From Alloprevotella sp. (GTDB lineage Bacteria > Bacteroidota > Bacteroidia > Bacteroidales > Muribaculaceae): 64,000 nt of DNA. The stretch spans positions 1 to 64,000 of the forward strand of contig JAMPIE010000007.1 in NCBI GenBank assembly GCA_023663135.1, given 5' to 3'. Below are positions 52,538 to 60,675 of the stretch, piece after piece. Position 1 is the stretch's first letter. Each line of letters starts with the position of its first letter. The translations under genes and the position numbers were made by a program. The notes under the pieces are model-generated. The model was not told the origin of the DNA, did no database searches, and saw only the letters and a list, made by a program, of their open reading frames with translations.

Positions 52538-53580
52538 TGGCTAAAATACCGGAGGCTGTAGTAAAGGAATCTTATCTGCTGAGGTCAACATTTTTCTACA
52601 ACAGACTTAACACTAATGGCTACTTCAACCTATTCCTGAAGGTGAAGAAGTTTGTGAAGGTGGAAGGGGATAAGTTAGACTGGAGCAAAAGAAGCGAATG
52701 GAATGTTAGTGAGAGGGCATGGGATATTCTAAAACAAAACGGGATAGCCCCAGCCTTAGTCTTTGTTCACCCAAAAGTATTGAAGCTCAATCCGAGCTTC
52801 TTAAGATTTTATAGGTCTATTGCTATGCTTCCTCAAAAAGGGCTGTCAGCTATATCAAGAGTGTCAAATCTTGATGCAATAGAAAAGGGCAAGGCAGATT
52901 CCGGTAAGATTAGGTCTGAGAGCGTAGAAAGACTGACGAAAGCCATCAATGAAGTAGTTTCAGTTGTGGTTGCTATAGCGACAGGTCTGAACGAAAGAAG
53001 GATTGAGGGCATGATGTATGCTACAGCCGGAACTAATATTGACGGTTCTTGGCGTAATCAGATAGGGGCAGAGGGAGAGAGGGTGATCAGGACTATTATA
53101 ATGAGTGGACTCTTGCTCAATGGGGAGGTTACATCGTTTATCGACAAGGCAAATAATACAGTAGAAATTTCTTCCCCTGAAGCAAGAGGGTTTATTGAAG
53201 ATATTGATTTGGTTAAATCTATCAATCTTTCCAATGGGTTTTCGGTATATTTTTCTTCGGAGCCTGATGTTACATTGTATAATCCGGAAGGTGATATAGT
53301 GGGCGTTATAGAGATTAAGGCGGGATTAGACCCGGCCGGCGCCTTGGAAAGATTAGGGGCAATGTTCAAGTCTTTTGAAAATACGTTGGCGGAGTATCCT
53401 GAAGCAGTGACAATCTTGGTGGCTTCCTGTATAACAAAAGAGGTGGACAGCAGGTTAAACGCTTCTATGGTGGTAAGGCAGAAATACATTACAACAGATA
53501 TTACGGCTAATGATAGGGAAAAAAGAAAGTTTGTCAATCGTCTAAGAGCAATAATGAAGTTGGCGCGGCCAAGCCTTTGA
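52537..53580 (+). CDS. Type II restriction endonuclease, PD-(D/E)XK type
   Basis: 347 residues. The nuclease motif is visible as Pro243-Asp244 (SSEPDVTLYN), followed by Glu259-Ile-Lys261 (VIEIK) after a short hairpin, with a further conserved-looking glutamate in IGAEGERV (near 180). Its position directly after a cytosine methyltransferase identifies it as the cognate endonuclease. The recognition sequence cannot be read from the protein and I do not recognise a named family with confidence. AAGGAGG at 52523-52529 gives it a strong Shine-Dalgarno-like site seven bases before the start, unusual for this genome. Confidence 0.8.
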   Translation: MAKIPEAVVKESYLLRSTFFYNRLNTNGYFNLFLKVKKFVKVEGDKLDWSKRSEWNVSERAWDILKQNGIAPALVFVHPKVLKLNPSFLRFYRSIAMLPQKGLSAISRVSNLDAIEKGKADSGKIRSESVERLTKAINEVVSVVVAIATGLNERRIEGMMYATAGTNIDGSWRNQIGAEGERVIRTIIMSGLLLNGEVTSFIDKANNTVEISSPEARGFIEDIDLVKSINLSNGFSVYFSSEPDVTLYNPEGDIVGVIEIKAGLDPAGALERLGAMFKSFENTLAEYPEAVTILVASCITKEVDSRLNASMVVRQKYITTDITANDREKRKFVNRLRAIMKLARPSL

Positions 53581-53656
53581 AGTTTGATTTTTGAATGGCA
53601 ATTATGTCCGTCCGCATAACTTTCTCTTCGAGCATTCAGGGCTATCCTCCTGGGGG

Positions 53657-53803
53657 CGCACACGCTTGATGACCTATGTTGACGACAGCCACATAGCCCT
53701 CCCGACGGCAGATGGGCGGCAGGCCATCGTAGAGGTGTCGGCCGAAGGGGTGATGGCCTATCGCGCCCAGGCCTCCTCAGGCGCCTTTGCCCAAGCCGAG
53801 TGA
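53657..53803 (+). pseudogene. 3' fragment of the DUF3332 gene
   Basis: Encodes the last 48 residues (from RTRLMTYVDD to FAQAE) plus the stop codon, with no start or signal peptide. An accidental open frame runs into it from the insertion side (from 53591) but has no sign of being a gene. It is a by-product of the duplication. Confidence 0.9.
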
Positions 53804-53806
53804 CCG
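53657..53806 (+). repeat. 150-bp direct repeat, right copy
   Basis: Copy of 51046-51195 with one substitution (A at 53794). It forms the right boundary of the insertion. Confidence 0.95.
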
Positions 53807-53823
53807 TTAAAGATGAAAAGGCG

Positions 53824-53853
53824 GAGGCGGGCACCCGGGTGGGTGTCCGCCTC
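53824..53853. terminator. Terminator of the TonB-dependent receptor gene, probably bidirectional
   Basis: GAGGCGGGCACC (53824-53835) pairs with GGTGTCCGCCTC (53842-53853), with one G-U pair. On the minus strand it is followed by CCTTTTCATCTTT. Before the insertion it probably also served the DUF3332 gene. Confidence 0.75.
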
Positions 53854-53881
53854 TGCAATGGATGGCTTCGCGGGCCGAAGA

Positions 53882-56800
53882 TTACTTGAAGAGGTATTTG
53901 ATGCCTACTTGCATCTGCCAGCACTGCGAGTTGTTGTAGTTGTAGTCGTAGGTGGTGGAGTAGTATTCGCCGTTGGCGTTTTTCATCATGGAGTAGATGG
54001 GCTTGTTGGCGGCGTCGACACCCTCATATTTGAGGACGCGGCAGCCGTTGGAGGCCTGAGTGGCGATCTTCTGAACGCCCCAGGAGGAGTTGAGGAGGTT
54101 GCCGATGTTCATGATGTCAAAGGAGAGCTGGATGGCGTGTTTGGTCTTGCCGATATTAAACTCAAATTCTTCCATCAGTCGGAGGTCGAAGGTGTGGACC
54201 CAAGGGGCGCGGGCGGCATATGCCTCGGCATACTGACCGCGGTGGGAGCTGAGGTAGCTATCCTGGTTGATGAAGGCCTCGAATGCAATAGCGTCTTCGG
54301 GGGTTTTGAAGTTGAGGTTCTCGCCCTTGGCGGGGATGTAGATGAGGTCGTTGTTGATGCCGTCGCCGTTCATGTCGTTGGTGTAGCAGAAGCTGTTTCC
54401 GGTCGAGGAGTAGCCGGTGTAGAAGAGCGAGATGTTGGTGTTTCGGGCCAGGCCCTTATAGGTGAAGGGGATGGTCCAGGTGGCGGAGGCGATGAGGCGG
54501 TCGGGGATGACGTAGCGCGAGCGCTGGACGGTGCCGAAGTTGGGGCCGTCGATGGTGATGAGGCCCTGCCATGTCGATACGGGGTCGTTGCCTGGCATGC
54601 CGCTCACCTCTTTGCTCTCGGTGTGGGTGTAGGCCGCCATGAGGGAGAGGTTGTCGATGGGGCGCATGTTGGCCGTCAGGTTGAAGGTGTAGCCATGACC
54701 CTTGGAGGTGTTGTCGAGCACCACGGCGTTTTTGCCGCCACCGACGTAGGTGTAGGTGGCGGGATACTTGAGGCGGTTGTCAGGGCCGGCAAAGCGGTTG
54801 GCGGCCTCGCCGCCGGGCCACTGTGAGGGGTCGATGATGTTGATGTTGTCGAGGGTCACGGCGTTGATGTTCTTGGTGTAGATAAACTCGCCGGTAAGAG
54901 TGAAGGGGAATTTGACGGGCACCTGCCAGTCCAGAGCTATTGAGCTCTTCCATATCTGGGGCATCTTGAAGTCGGATGCAACGCCGGAGATTTTGGAGCC
55001 GGCCACATGGTTTTCGTCGCTTATCTGAGTGGGGAGGTCAAAGAACTTGATCATCTCGTCGACGGTGGTTGGAATCTTGCCGTTGGCGCCTACGGCGAGC
55101 TGAGCGAGCTGGGGGGCAGCGGCCACGGGGATGCCGTTTTTATATGTGGTCTTGAAGGTGACGGAGTTCTGGACCATACCGGCGTTGGTGGGCATGTTGG
55201 TGAAGAACACCAGGGGCAGGCGGCCGGTGAAGATGCCTGTGCCGCCACGGAGCGAGAGGGAGCGGTTGCCGAAGATGTCCCAGTTGAAGCCGATGCGAGG
55301 CGAAATCTGCATGCGGCTGTCGGGCCAATGGCCTGTGTCGATGTGTTGTCCGCCGAAGTCGAGGGCATAGATTGCTTTGTTGGTTGCCAGGTCGGAGTTG
55401 TCAAACATGAGCTCGTCGAGACGGATGCCATAGGTGAGCTTGAAACGCTTGGAGATGTTCCATTCATCCTGGAGGTAGATGCCGAGCTGGTTGAAGGTCA
55501 CTTGAGCGTTGGGGTCGGAGACGCCGTTCCAGCCATAGGTGAGGGCAAAGCTCTCGGGTGCAGCGCCGTTGATGAAGTCGTCGACTGAGTTGTAACGGTA
55601 ATAGCCGGTGCCGTTGCGCATATAGGCGTTGTTGGCAAACTGGTGTTCGAAGCTGATGCCACCCATGAGGCGGTGATTGCCCAGGTTCCAGGTCACATTG
55701 TCAGTGAGGTTGTAGATTTTGTTTTTGACGCCGTTGTTCCAGGTGAAGAGCTCATAACCGAGGCTCATGTAAGGCTCGAGGATGGGAGTGCGGGAGCCGT
55801 CGGCGGCCACGGAGTAACCGTCCATGATGTCGATGAAGGGGAAGGGGCTTGAGTTGGAGCCGCGGATGTCTTGGATGTCGGTGAATGTGAAGAGGAGCTG
55901 GTTGGAGAGGCTCTCGGTGAAGCGGCTGTTGAAGTCAAGGGCCCATGATGTCACCTTGTTGTCCAAGGAATACATGGAGTTGGCAAAGGCCATAGACATG
56001 GGTCCTACGCGGTTGGTGCCGTTGAGGCGATATCCGGTGTCGGATGAGTTGCCGTTGGGGGCGTTCCATGCTGAGTTTTTGGTGTGGTTGAAGCGAAGCG
56101 AGAGCTTGTGGTAGTCGTTGATGTTCCAGTCGAGGCGGATGAGATATTTGTTGTTGACGTTGTCGCCGGGGAAGTTGTTGTAAGAGCCGGCGTTGTAGCC
56201 ATAGCGGTTGGCCAGGTGGTCGCTCACGCGCTTCATGTCGGCGATGAGAGTGCGCGAGGTCATCTCGTCAACGGCCTGACCGGCCTCGCGGGCGCGATAT
56301 TTGATTACCTCAAAGGGCTCTTTCTCATGCTCATAGTTTGCAAAGAAGAAGAGCTTGTTTTTGATGATTGGGCCTCCGAGGGTGAAACCATAGATGGTCT
56401 TGCTCTCGTCGGAGCGACCGCCGAGGTCTTGCCCGTCGATGCGGTTGCCACGGAAGTCTTGGTTGGTGTAGTAGATGTAGGCAGTGCCCTTAAACTGGTT
56501 TGTTCCGCTCTTGGTGATGGCGTTTACTCCGCCGCCGATGAAGTTGGTCTGGCGGACGTCAAAGGGGGCCACTGCCACTTGCATCTCTTCGATGGCGTCG
56601 GTAGAGATGGGGTTTCCGCCGCCGGGGAGGGTTTCGGAGAGGCCGAAGTTGTTGTTGAAGTTGGCGCCGTCGATGGTAAAGTTGGTTGAGCGGCCGTCGC
56701 CTCCGGCAAAGCTCATGCCGTTGGCATAAGGGGAGAGGCGGGCCAGGTCGCTGATAGAGCGGTTGACCGTCGGTATGGCTTGGATCTGGCTCTGCGATAT

Positions 56801-57229
56801 GTTGGTTGTTGCGCCGGTTTTTTCAGCGGCGAAATGAGATGCGCGGCCGGTGGCCACCACCTCGCCGAGCTCGATGGAGCCGGGGTTCATCTGGATGTTG
56901 AGCTCCTCGATCTCGCCGAGCTGGAGCATGATGTCCTTGTAGGCCACGGGCTGCATGCCTATATATGAGGCTTTGACGGTGTAGGGGCCGCCTACGCGCA
57001 TACCTTGGATGCTGTAACGGCCGTCAATGTTGGTGGCGGCAGAGTAGCGGGTGCCTGAAGGCTCATGGGTGGCGGTGATGGTGGCGCCGGTGATGGGGTC
57101 GCCCTGAGCATCGGTGATGAGGCCGGCGAGGGATGCCGTAGTCACCTGAGCATTGGTCACCAAGCCAATAGCCATGAGAAATAGCGTTGTGTAAATTCTT
57201 GATAACATTTGTCTTATACGTTGTTCCAT
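53882..57229 (-). CDS. Oar-like TonB-dependent outer-membrane receptor
   Basis: 1115 residues from ATG 57229 (ATG 57208 possible). Signal peptide ending TNAQ. A carboxypeptidase-regulatory-like Ig domain (about 35-110, start SLAGLITDAQGDPITGATI), a plug domain (about 120-250, with FTIDGANFNNNFG and GGGVNAITKSGTNQFKG), then a long beta-barrel rich in aromatic strands ending WQMQVGIKYLFK. Oar-like receptors import or expose large substrates, and the ligand is unknown. No SusD-type gene is adjacent. It has a consensus promoter and a terminator, so it is monocistronic. Confidence 0.92.
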   Translation of the reverse strand: MEQRIRQMLSRIYTTLFLMAIGLVTNAQVTTASLAGLITDAQGDPITGATITATHEPSGTRYSAATNIDGRYSIQGMRVGGPYTVKASYIGMQPVAYKDIMLQLGEIEELNIQMNPGSIELGEVVATGRASHFAAEKTGATTNISQSQIQAIPTVNRSISDLARLSPYANGMSFAGGDGRSTNFTIDGANFNNNFGLSETLPGGGNPISTDAIEEMQVAVAPFDVRQTNFIGGGVNAITKSGTNQFKGTAYIYYTNQDFRGNRIDGQDLGGRSDESKTIYGFTLGGPIIKNKLFFFANYEHEKEPFEVIKYRAREAGQAVDEMTSRTLIADMKRVSDHLANRYGYNAGSYNNFPGDNVNNKYLIRLDWNINDYHKLSLRFNHTKNSAWNAPNGNSSDTGYRLNGTNRVGPMSMAFANSMYSLDNKVTSWALDFNSRFTESLSNQLLFTFTDIQDIRGSNSSPFPFIDIMDGYSVAADGSRTPILEPYMSLGYELFTWNNGVKNKIYNLTDNVTWNLGNHRLMGGISFEHQFANNAYMRNGTGYYRYNSVDDFINGAAPESFALTYGWNGVSDPNAQVTFNQLGIYLQDEWNISKRFKLTYGIRLDELMFDNSDLATNKAIYALDFGGQHIDTGHWPDSRMQISPRIGFNWDIFGNRSLSLRGGTGIFTGRLPLVFFTNMPTNAGMVQNSVTFKTTYKNGIPVAAAPQLAQLAVGANGKIPTTVDEMIKFFDLPTQISDENHVAGSKISGVASDFKMPQIWKSSIALDWQVPVKFPFTLTGEFIYTKNINAVTLDNINIIDPSQWPGGEAANRFAGPDNRLKYPATYTYVGGGKNAVVLDNTSKGHGYTFNLTANMRPIDNLSLMAAYTHTESKEVSGMPGNDPVSTWQGLITIDGPNFGTVQRSRYVIPDRLIASATWTIPFTYKGLARNTNISLFYTGYSSTGNSFCYTNDMNGDGINNDLIYIPAKGENLNFKTPEDAIAFEAFINQDSYLSSHRGQYAEAYAARAPWVHTFDLRLMEEFEFNIGKTKHAIQLSFDIMNIGNLLNSSWGVQKIATQASNGCRVLKYEGVDAANKPIYSMMKNANGEYYSTTYDYNYNNSQCWQMQVGIKYLFK

Positions 57230-57263
57230 TGCTGTGGGATGAGTGATTGGTTAGTAGATGGTG

Positions 57264-57295
57264 CAAAGGTAGGCAAATGACGTGTGTAACACAAA
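57264..57295 (-). promoter_or_regulatory. Consensus promoter of the TonB-dependent receptor gene
   Basis: On the minus strand: TTTG (57295-57292), 20 bp, TACCTTTG (57271-57264). Exact match to both boxes. Confidence 0.8.
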
Positions 57296-57343
57296 TTAAA
57301 TCTGTTTCATTTTTGTTAACATTTATATGATTCTTCATGTCAA

Positions 57344-57382
57344 CGAGGGGCGGAGCAGCACTATGGCTGTCTCCGCCCCTCG
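57344..57382 (-). terminator. Strong hairpin after the beta-helix-like protein gene
   Basis: A perfect 12-bp stem (CGAGGGGCGGAG 57344-57355 with 57371-57382), 22 bases past the stop at 57405. The T-run is absent, so it may act as an mRNA 3' stabiliser. Confidence 0.6.
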
Positions 57383-57404
57383 GGAGTGTCAAAAAGGGGA
57401 TAGA

Positions 57405-59177
57405 TTATCTGACGATGGTCTTCACGCCGTTGACGATGTAGACCCCCGGGGCCTCGATGCTTTTCACGCGGCGCCCGGCGAGGTCGTATATGATAAGGGC
57501 AGGGGTGTCGGTGGCTTCGATGGCCTCGATGCCGGTGATGACGGCCACGCGGGGAGTCCATGTGCCGTCGGAGTCGCGGAAGGCGTAATAGCCCGGTGCG
57601 CAGAATGCGCTGATGTCGGTGTCGAAGCTGCCGCCGGTGAGGCTGATGGTGCCGCCGGTCTGCTCAGAGATGGTGCCGGAGAATGAGCCGCCTGAGACGT
57701 TGATGGTAGCGCCGTCGGTGGCAGAGAGGACAGTTGAGCCCTCAAAGGAGCCTCCGGAGACGTTGACAGTAGAGCCTTCGCCCGAGGCCGAGATGGCGCC
57801 TAAGGCGGGAGCTTCGGCCTTGACAGCGCCGGAGGCGAGAGAGAGCGAAGCGCCCTCGTCTACGGTGATGGCATATTGGCCTGAGGCGGTGGAGGTGAGG
57901 GTATGGCCGTCAAGATTGAGGGTGATGGCAGAGGAGACAGCGATGGGCTCAGAGAGAGTCACATCGCCGGCGAGGGTGACAGTCTCGCCATCCTTAGCGG
58001 CATCTACGGCTTCAGCCAGGGTGGGATACTGTTGGCCGTTGACGGTGGCATAAGTGGGGTTGACAGTCCACTCGCCGGCGGCGTTCTTGACGGGTGTATA
58101 GCCCGGCAGGCAATAGTCGCTTATGTCGGTGTCGAAGCTGCCCCCGGTGATCTCGATCTTTGATTGATCTGTGTCTTTGCCCTGACCTTCAACTAAGGGG
58201 CCAATGAAAGCGCCATCGTTGATTATGACAGTAGCCTTTGCGCTGGTCGAGTAGGGATTTGCATCGGCTTGGACAGAGGCTATTGACCCTGTAAATGAGC
58301 CTCCGTTGATGGTGGCTTCTCCTCCGGAGTTGAACACATAGATACCATATTGTGCATCGTAGTCACCTCCGTCTATTGTTACTTTGCTCCCGCCCGAAAT
58401 TCCGATTGTTGTGTTAAGGAATGAGTAATAGTCAATGGACCGTTTATTCGTAAAATGACAGTCTTTAAAGGTTGCCTCGCTCTCCCACACCTCAATGACG
58501 CAGCCTCCGTCGATGGTGTTAACGGTCAAGTCTGATATGTCAAACTTGGAGTTGGATATACCTATGTTAATAACGTTTGCATTACGATGGGTACTCTCAT
58601 AATTTATATTGCCGCCCGATATTGTGACGGTGGCTGAGTTGGGCTCTACCCCACTTATTATACCCCAAGTATATGAACTCCTGACTGTGGCATTGACATT
58701 GTTGAGAGTTATAGACTGTCCATCAGCACGGAACATAAAAAATGAGCCGTTATCTGTTTCTCCCTCAAAGTTGGCGTCGTTGATTGTTAGATTGTCGGAA
58801 GGACTTCCGATGGCCTCAAGATTGCGGAAGTCAACAAATCCAAGGGGAGATTCGGTCCCTGCCGGGATTACCATCTTGCCTCCGTTGCCGTTGATGGTAA
58901 AGTCGGAGTTGTTGAGTCGAAATGGTCTACTTCCAGATACGCTGTTTGTGACCGTGTGGCCCTGGAGGTCGAGGGTCACGGTGCCGGAGACGTTCATCGG
59001 CTCGGTGAGCTCCACGTCGGTGGTGAGGGTGATCACGTCGCCGTCCTTGGCGGCGGCAAAGGCGTCGGAGAGGGTGGCATAATCTGCGCTCCCTATCTTG
59101 GCCACTTGGGCCGCCGCCGAAAGGCCCGATATGGCTACTATACACCCTGTCAGTAGATTTGAGTAAAAATTTCTCAT
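57405..59177 (-). CDS. Secreted beta-helix-like repeat protein with C-terminal sorting-like tail
   Basis: 590 residues with a signal peptide of about 23 residues (ending SAAAQ). Two copies of a module of the type YATLSDAFAAAKDGDVITL and YPTLAEAVDAAKDGETVTL (near residues 30 and 378), each followed by strand-turn repeats (T-V-N-V-S-G-G-S-F and G-G-S-F-D-T-D-I-S) typical of right-handed parallel beta-helices. The tail, about the last 28 residues, has the pattern YDLAGRR...PGVYIVNGVKTIVR, like that of the M60 protease at 3314. The fold suggests a surface polysaccharide-binding or adhesin role, which is unproven. It stands alone. Confidence 0.7.
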   Translation of the reverse strand: MRNFYSNLLTGCIVAISGLSAAAQVAKIGSADYATLSDAFAAAKDGDVITLTTDVELTEPMNVSGTVTLDLQGHTVTNSVSGSRPFRLNNSDFTINGNGGKMVIPAGTESPLGFVDFRNLEAIGSPSDNLTINDANFEGETDNGSFFMFRADGQSITLNNVNATVRSSYTWGIISGVEPNSATVTISGGNINYESTHRNANVINIGISNSKFDISDLTVNTIDGGCVIEVWESEATFKDCHFTNKRSIDYYSFLNTTIGISGGSKVTIDGGDYDAQYGIYVFNSGGEATINGGSFTGSIASVQADANPYSTSAKATVIINDGAFIGPLVEGQGKDTDQSKIEITGGSFDTDISDYCLPGYTPVKNAAGEWTVNPTYATVNGQQYPTLAEAVDAAKDGETVTLAGDVTLSEPIAVSSAITLNLDGHTLTSTASGQYAITVDEGASLSLASGAVKAEAPALGAISASGEGSTVNVSGGSFEGSTVLSATDGATINVSGGSFSGTISEQTGGTISLTGGSFDTDISAFCAPGYYAFRDSDGTWTPRVAVITGIEAIEATDTPALIIYDLAGRRVKSIEAPGVYIVNGVKTIVR

Positions 59178-59220
59178 TTTGGAATAGTGTGTTGGTTATG
59201 TTGTACCTATTATCAATGCG

Positions 59221-59228
59221 CAAATGTA
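59221..59228 (-). promoter_or_regulatory. Promoter -7 box of the beta-helix-like protein gene, next to a C8 tract
   Basis: Minus-strand TACATTTG, 44 bases before ATG 59177. Eight C residues (59243-59250) lie across the expected spacer/-33 position. Confidence 0.45.
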
Positions 59229-59323
59229 GAACGATAAATTTACCCCCCCCATTTTTAACATATGTTAACATAATTATGCTTGTAGATGAATAGGGAGAAT
59301 ATGACGTTCCGATGTGTTTTTGT

Positions 59324-59331
59324 TATCTTTG
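59324..59331 (+). promoter_or_regulatory. Promoter -7 box of the L,D-transpeptidase operon
   Basis: TATCTTTG, 32 bases before ATG 59363; no TTTG at the normal distance. Confidence 0.45.
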
Positions 59332-59362
59332 CGTGTCTTTTGAAGAATCCATTGACAGCATT

Positions 59363-59956
59363 ATGCGACGACTAATTATTGCCATGGCGGCTCTGGCGGC
59401 CTCCATGCCCTTTATATCTTTTGCTCATGAGGAGTCTGAGTGCCTCTCTGAGAGGCCGATGGCAGACAGCCTGATGGTTGACAAGGCCTCGATGACGCTT
59501 ACGGCGATGGCCGGGGGCGACACCTTAGCCATCTTTGACTGCGCTGCCGGACGCCGCCCGGGCGACAAGGTGCGTCCCGGCGATATGCGCACCCCCGAGG
59601 GGCGCTTCTTCATCTCCGAGATAGTAGACGCGTCGACCTGGACCCACGATTTTGGCGACGGCCTTGGGGAGATAAGGGGGGCATACGGGCCTTGGTTTCT
59701 CCGCCTCGCGACTCCGCCCCATACCGGCATAGGTATCCATGGCACACATCTGCCCTCGTCGCTGGGTACACGTGCCTCAGAGGGGTGTATCCGTCTGCTT
59801 GACGCAAATGTTGACTCGCTCAGGAAGATGGTTGCCATTGGCACGCCGGTCATAGTCATTCCCTCGGCCATTGATAGGGAGATCAACGCCGTGGTGGCCG
59901 AGGCACGCGCCCGTATCGATTCAATCGAACGCCAACTCAACGACTCCATTATATGA
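59363..59956 (+). CDS. L,D-transpeptidase (YkuD family)
   Basis: 197 residues from ATG 59363 (an earlier ATG at 59312 precedes the promoter). Signal peptide ending FAH. The YkuD catalytic region is complete: histidine in IGIHGTHLPSSLG and the nucleophile cysteine in ASEGCIRLLD. Such enzymes form 3-3 cross-links in peptidoglycan or attach proteins to it. The stop overlaps the next start (ATGATG), giving a coupled operon with the cytidylyltransferase. Confidence 0.88.
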   Translation: MRRLIIAMAALAASMPFISFAHEESECLSERPMADSLMVDKASMTLTAMAGGDTLAIFDCAAGRRPGDKVRPGDMRTPEGRFFISEIVDASTWTHDFGDGLGEIRGAYGPWFLRLATPPHTGIGIHGTHLPSSLGTRASEGCIRLLDANVDSLRKMVAIGTPVIVIPSAIDREINAVVAEARARIDSIERQLNDSII

Positions 59957-60675
59957 TGACGACCTCCTCAACCCCATTGGTGATCATACCGGCACGCGGC
60001 GGCTCCAAGGGGGTGCCTGGCAAGAATGTCAAGCCCCTGATGGGGAGGCCTCTGATTCACCGGGCCATCGAGGCGGCGCGCGCCGTGGCTCCCGATGATG
60101 CCATCTGCGTCACTACCGACTCTGACGAGATAGCCGCCGCCGCCCGTGCGGCGGGTCTCGAAGTGCCCTTCATGCGCCCGGCCGAGCTGGCCGCCGACGG
60201 CGCCGGTACCTACCCGGTGCTTCTACATGCTCTTGATTTCTATGAGCGCGAGCGAGGGATGAAGCCCGAGACAGTGATATTGCTTCAGCCCACGTCCCCC
60301 TTCCGGACCGGTGCCCACCTGCGCGAGGCCCTCGCCCTGTGGGAGACGGCCCCGGAGGATACCGACATGGTGGTGTCGGTGACACGCGCCAAGACCAACC
60401 CATACCTCAACTGCTATGAGGAGAGCCCCGACGGGCTCCTCCATATATCGAAGGGGGAGGGGAAGATAGCGTGTCGCCAGGATGCCCCCCCCTGCTATGA
60501 ATATAATGGCGCCATATATATAATGAAAGCCGCGACGCTCAAGGCTATGCCGCTGAGCCAGTTTCCCCGGCGCATCAAATATGAGATGGACCCCATCTCG
60601 AGCCTCGACATTGACACCCCCCTCGACTGGGCCTTGGCCGAGCTCGTAGCCAATCAAAACGCCCCTATCGCATAA
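59953..60675 (+). CDS. CMP-sugar (acylneuraminate-type) cytidylyltransferase
   Basis: 240 residues. The nucleotide-binding signature IPARGGSKGVPGKN is near residue 11, followed by LLQPTSPFR and the C-terminal DPISSLDIDTPLDW. This type of enzyme activates sialic-acid-like 9-carbon sugars (Neu5Ac, legionaminic or pseudaminic acid) or 8-carbon sugars with CTP. Which acid is used cannot be read from the sequence. No synthase or transferase for such a sugar is in the window. The stop TAATG is shared with the AAA gene start. A run of eight C occurs at 60485-60492, in frame. Confidence 0.8.
   Translation: MMTTSSTPLVIIPARGGSKGVPGKNVKPLMGRPLIHRAIEAARAVAPDDAICVTTDSDEIAAAARAAGLEVPFMRPAELAADGAGTYPVLLHALDFYERERGMKPETVILLQPTSPFRTGAHLREALALWETAPEDTDMVVSVTRAKTNPYLNCYEESPDGLLHISKGEGKIACRQDAPPCYEYNGAIYIMKAATLKAMPLSQFPRRIKYEMDPISSLDIDTPLDWALAELVANQNAPIA

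Larger units (their letters stand above)
51046..53806 (+). mobile_element. Restriction-modification unit inserted with a 150-bp target duplication
   Basis: The unit comprises an A+T-rich leader, a split cytosine methyltransferase and an endonuclease, bounded by two 150-bp copies of the DUF3332 3' end. There is no transposase, integrase or terminal inverted repeat. Long target duplications around restriction-modification genes are a known insertion footprint, first described from Helicobacter pylori genome comparison. Which copy is original cannot be decided without an empty site. Confidence 0.8.

Noticed and set aside
53591..53803. 70-codon open frame ending in the DUF3332 C-terminus
   Set aside because: It results from the right-hand 150-bp repeat being in frame with a short stretch of insertion DNA. 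It has no credible start or signal peptide and is treated as a fragment.
60485..60492. C8 run in the cytidylyltransferase gene as a phase-variation switch
   Set aside because: In frame and intact, with no second evidence such as length variants; kept only as a remark in the gene entry.
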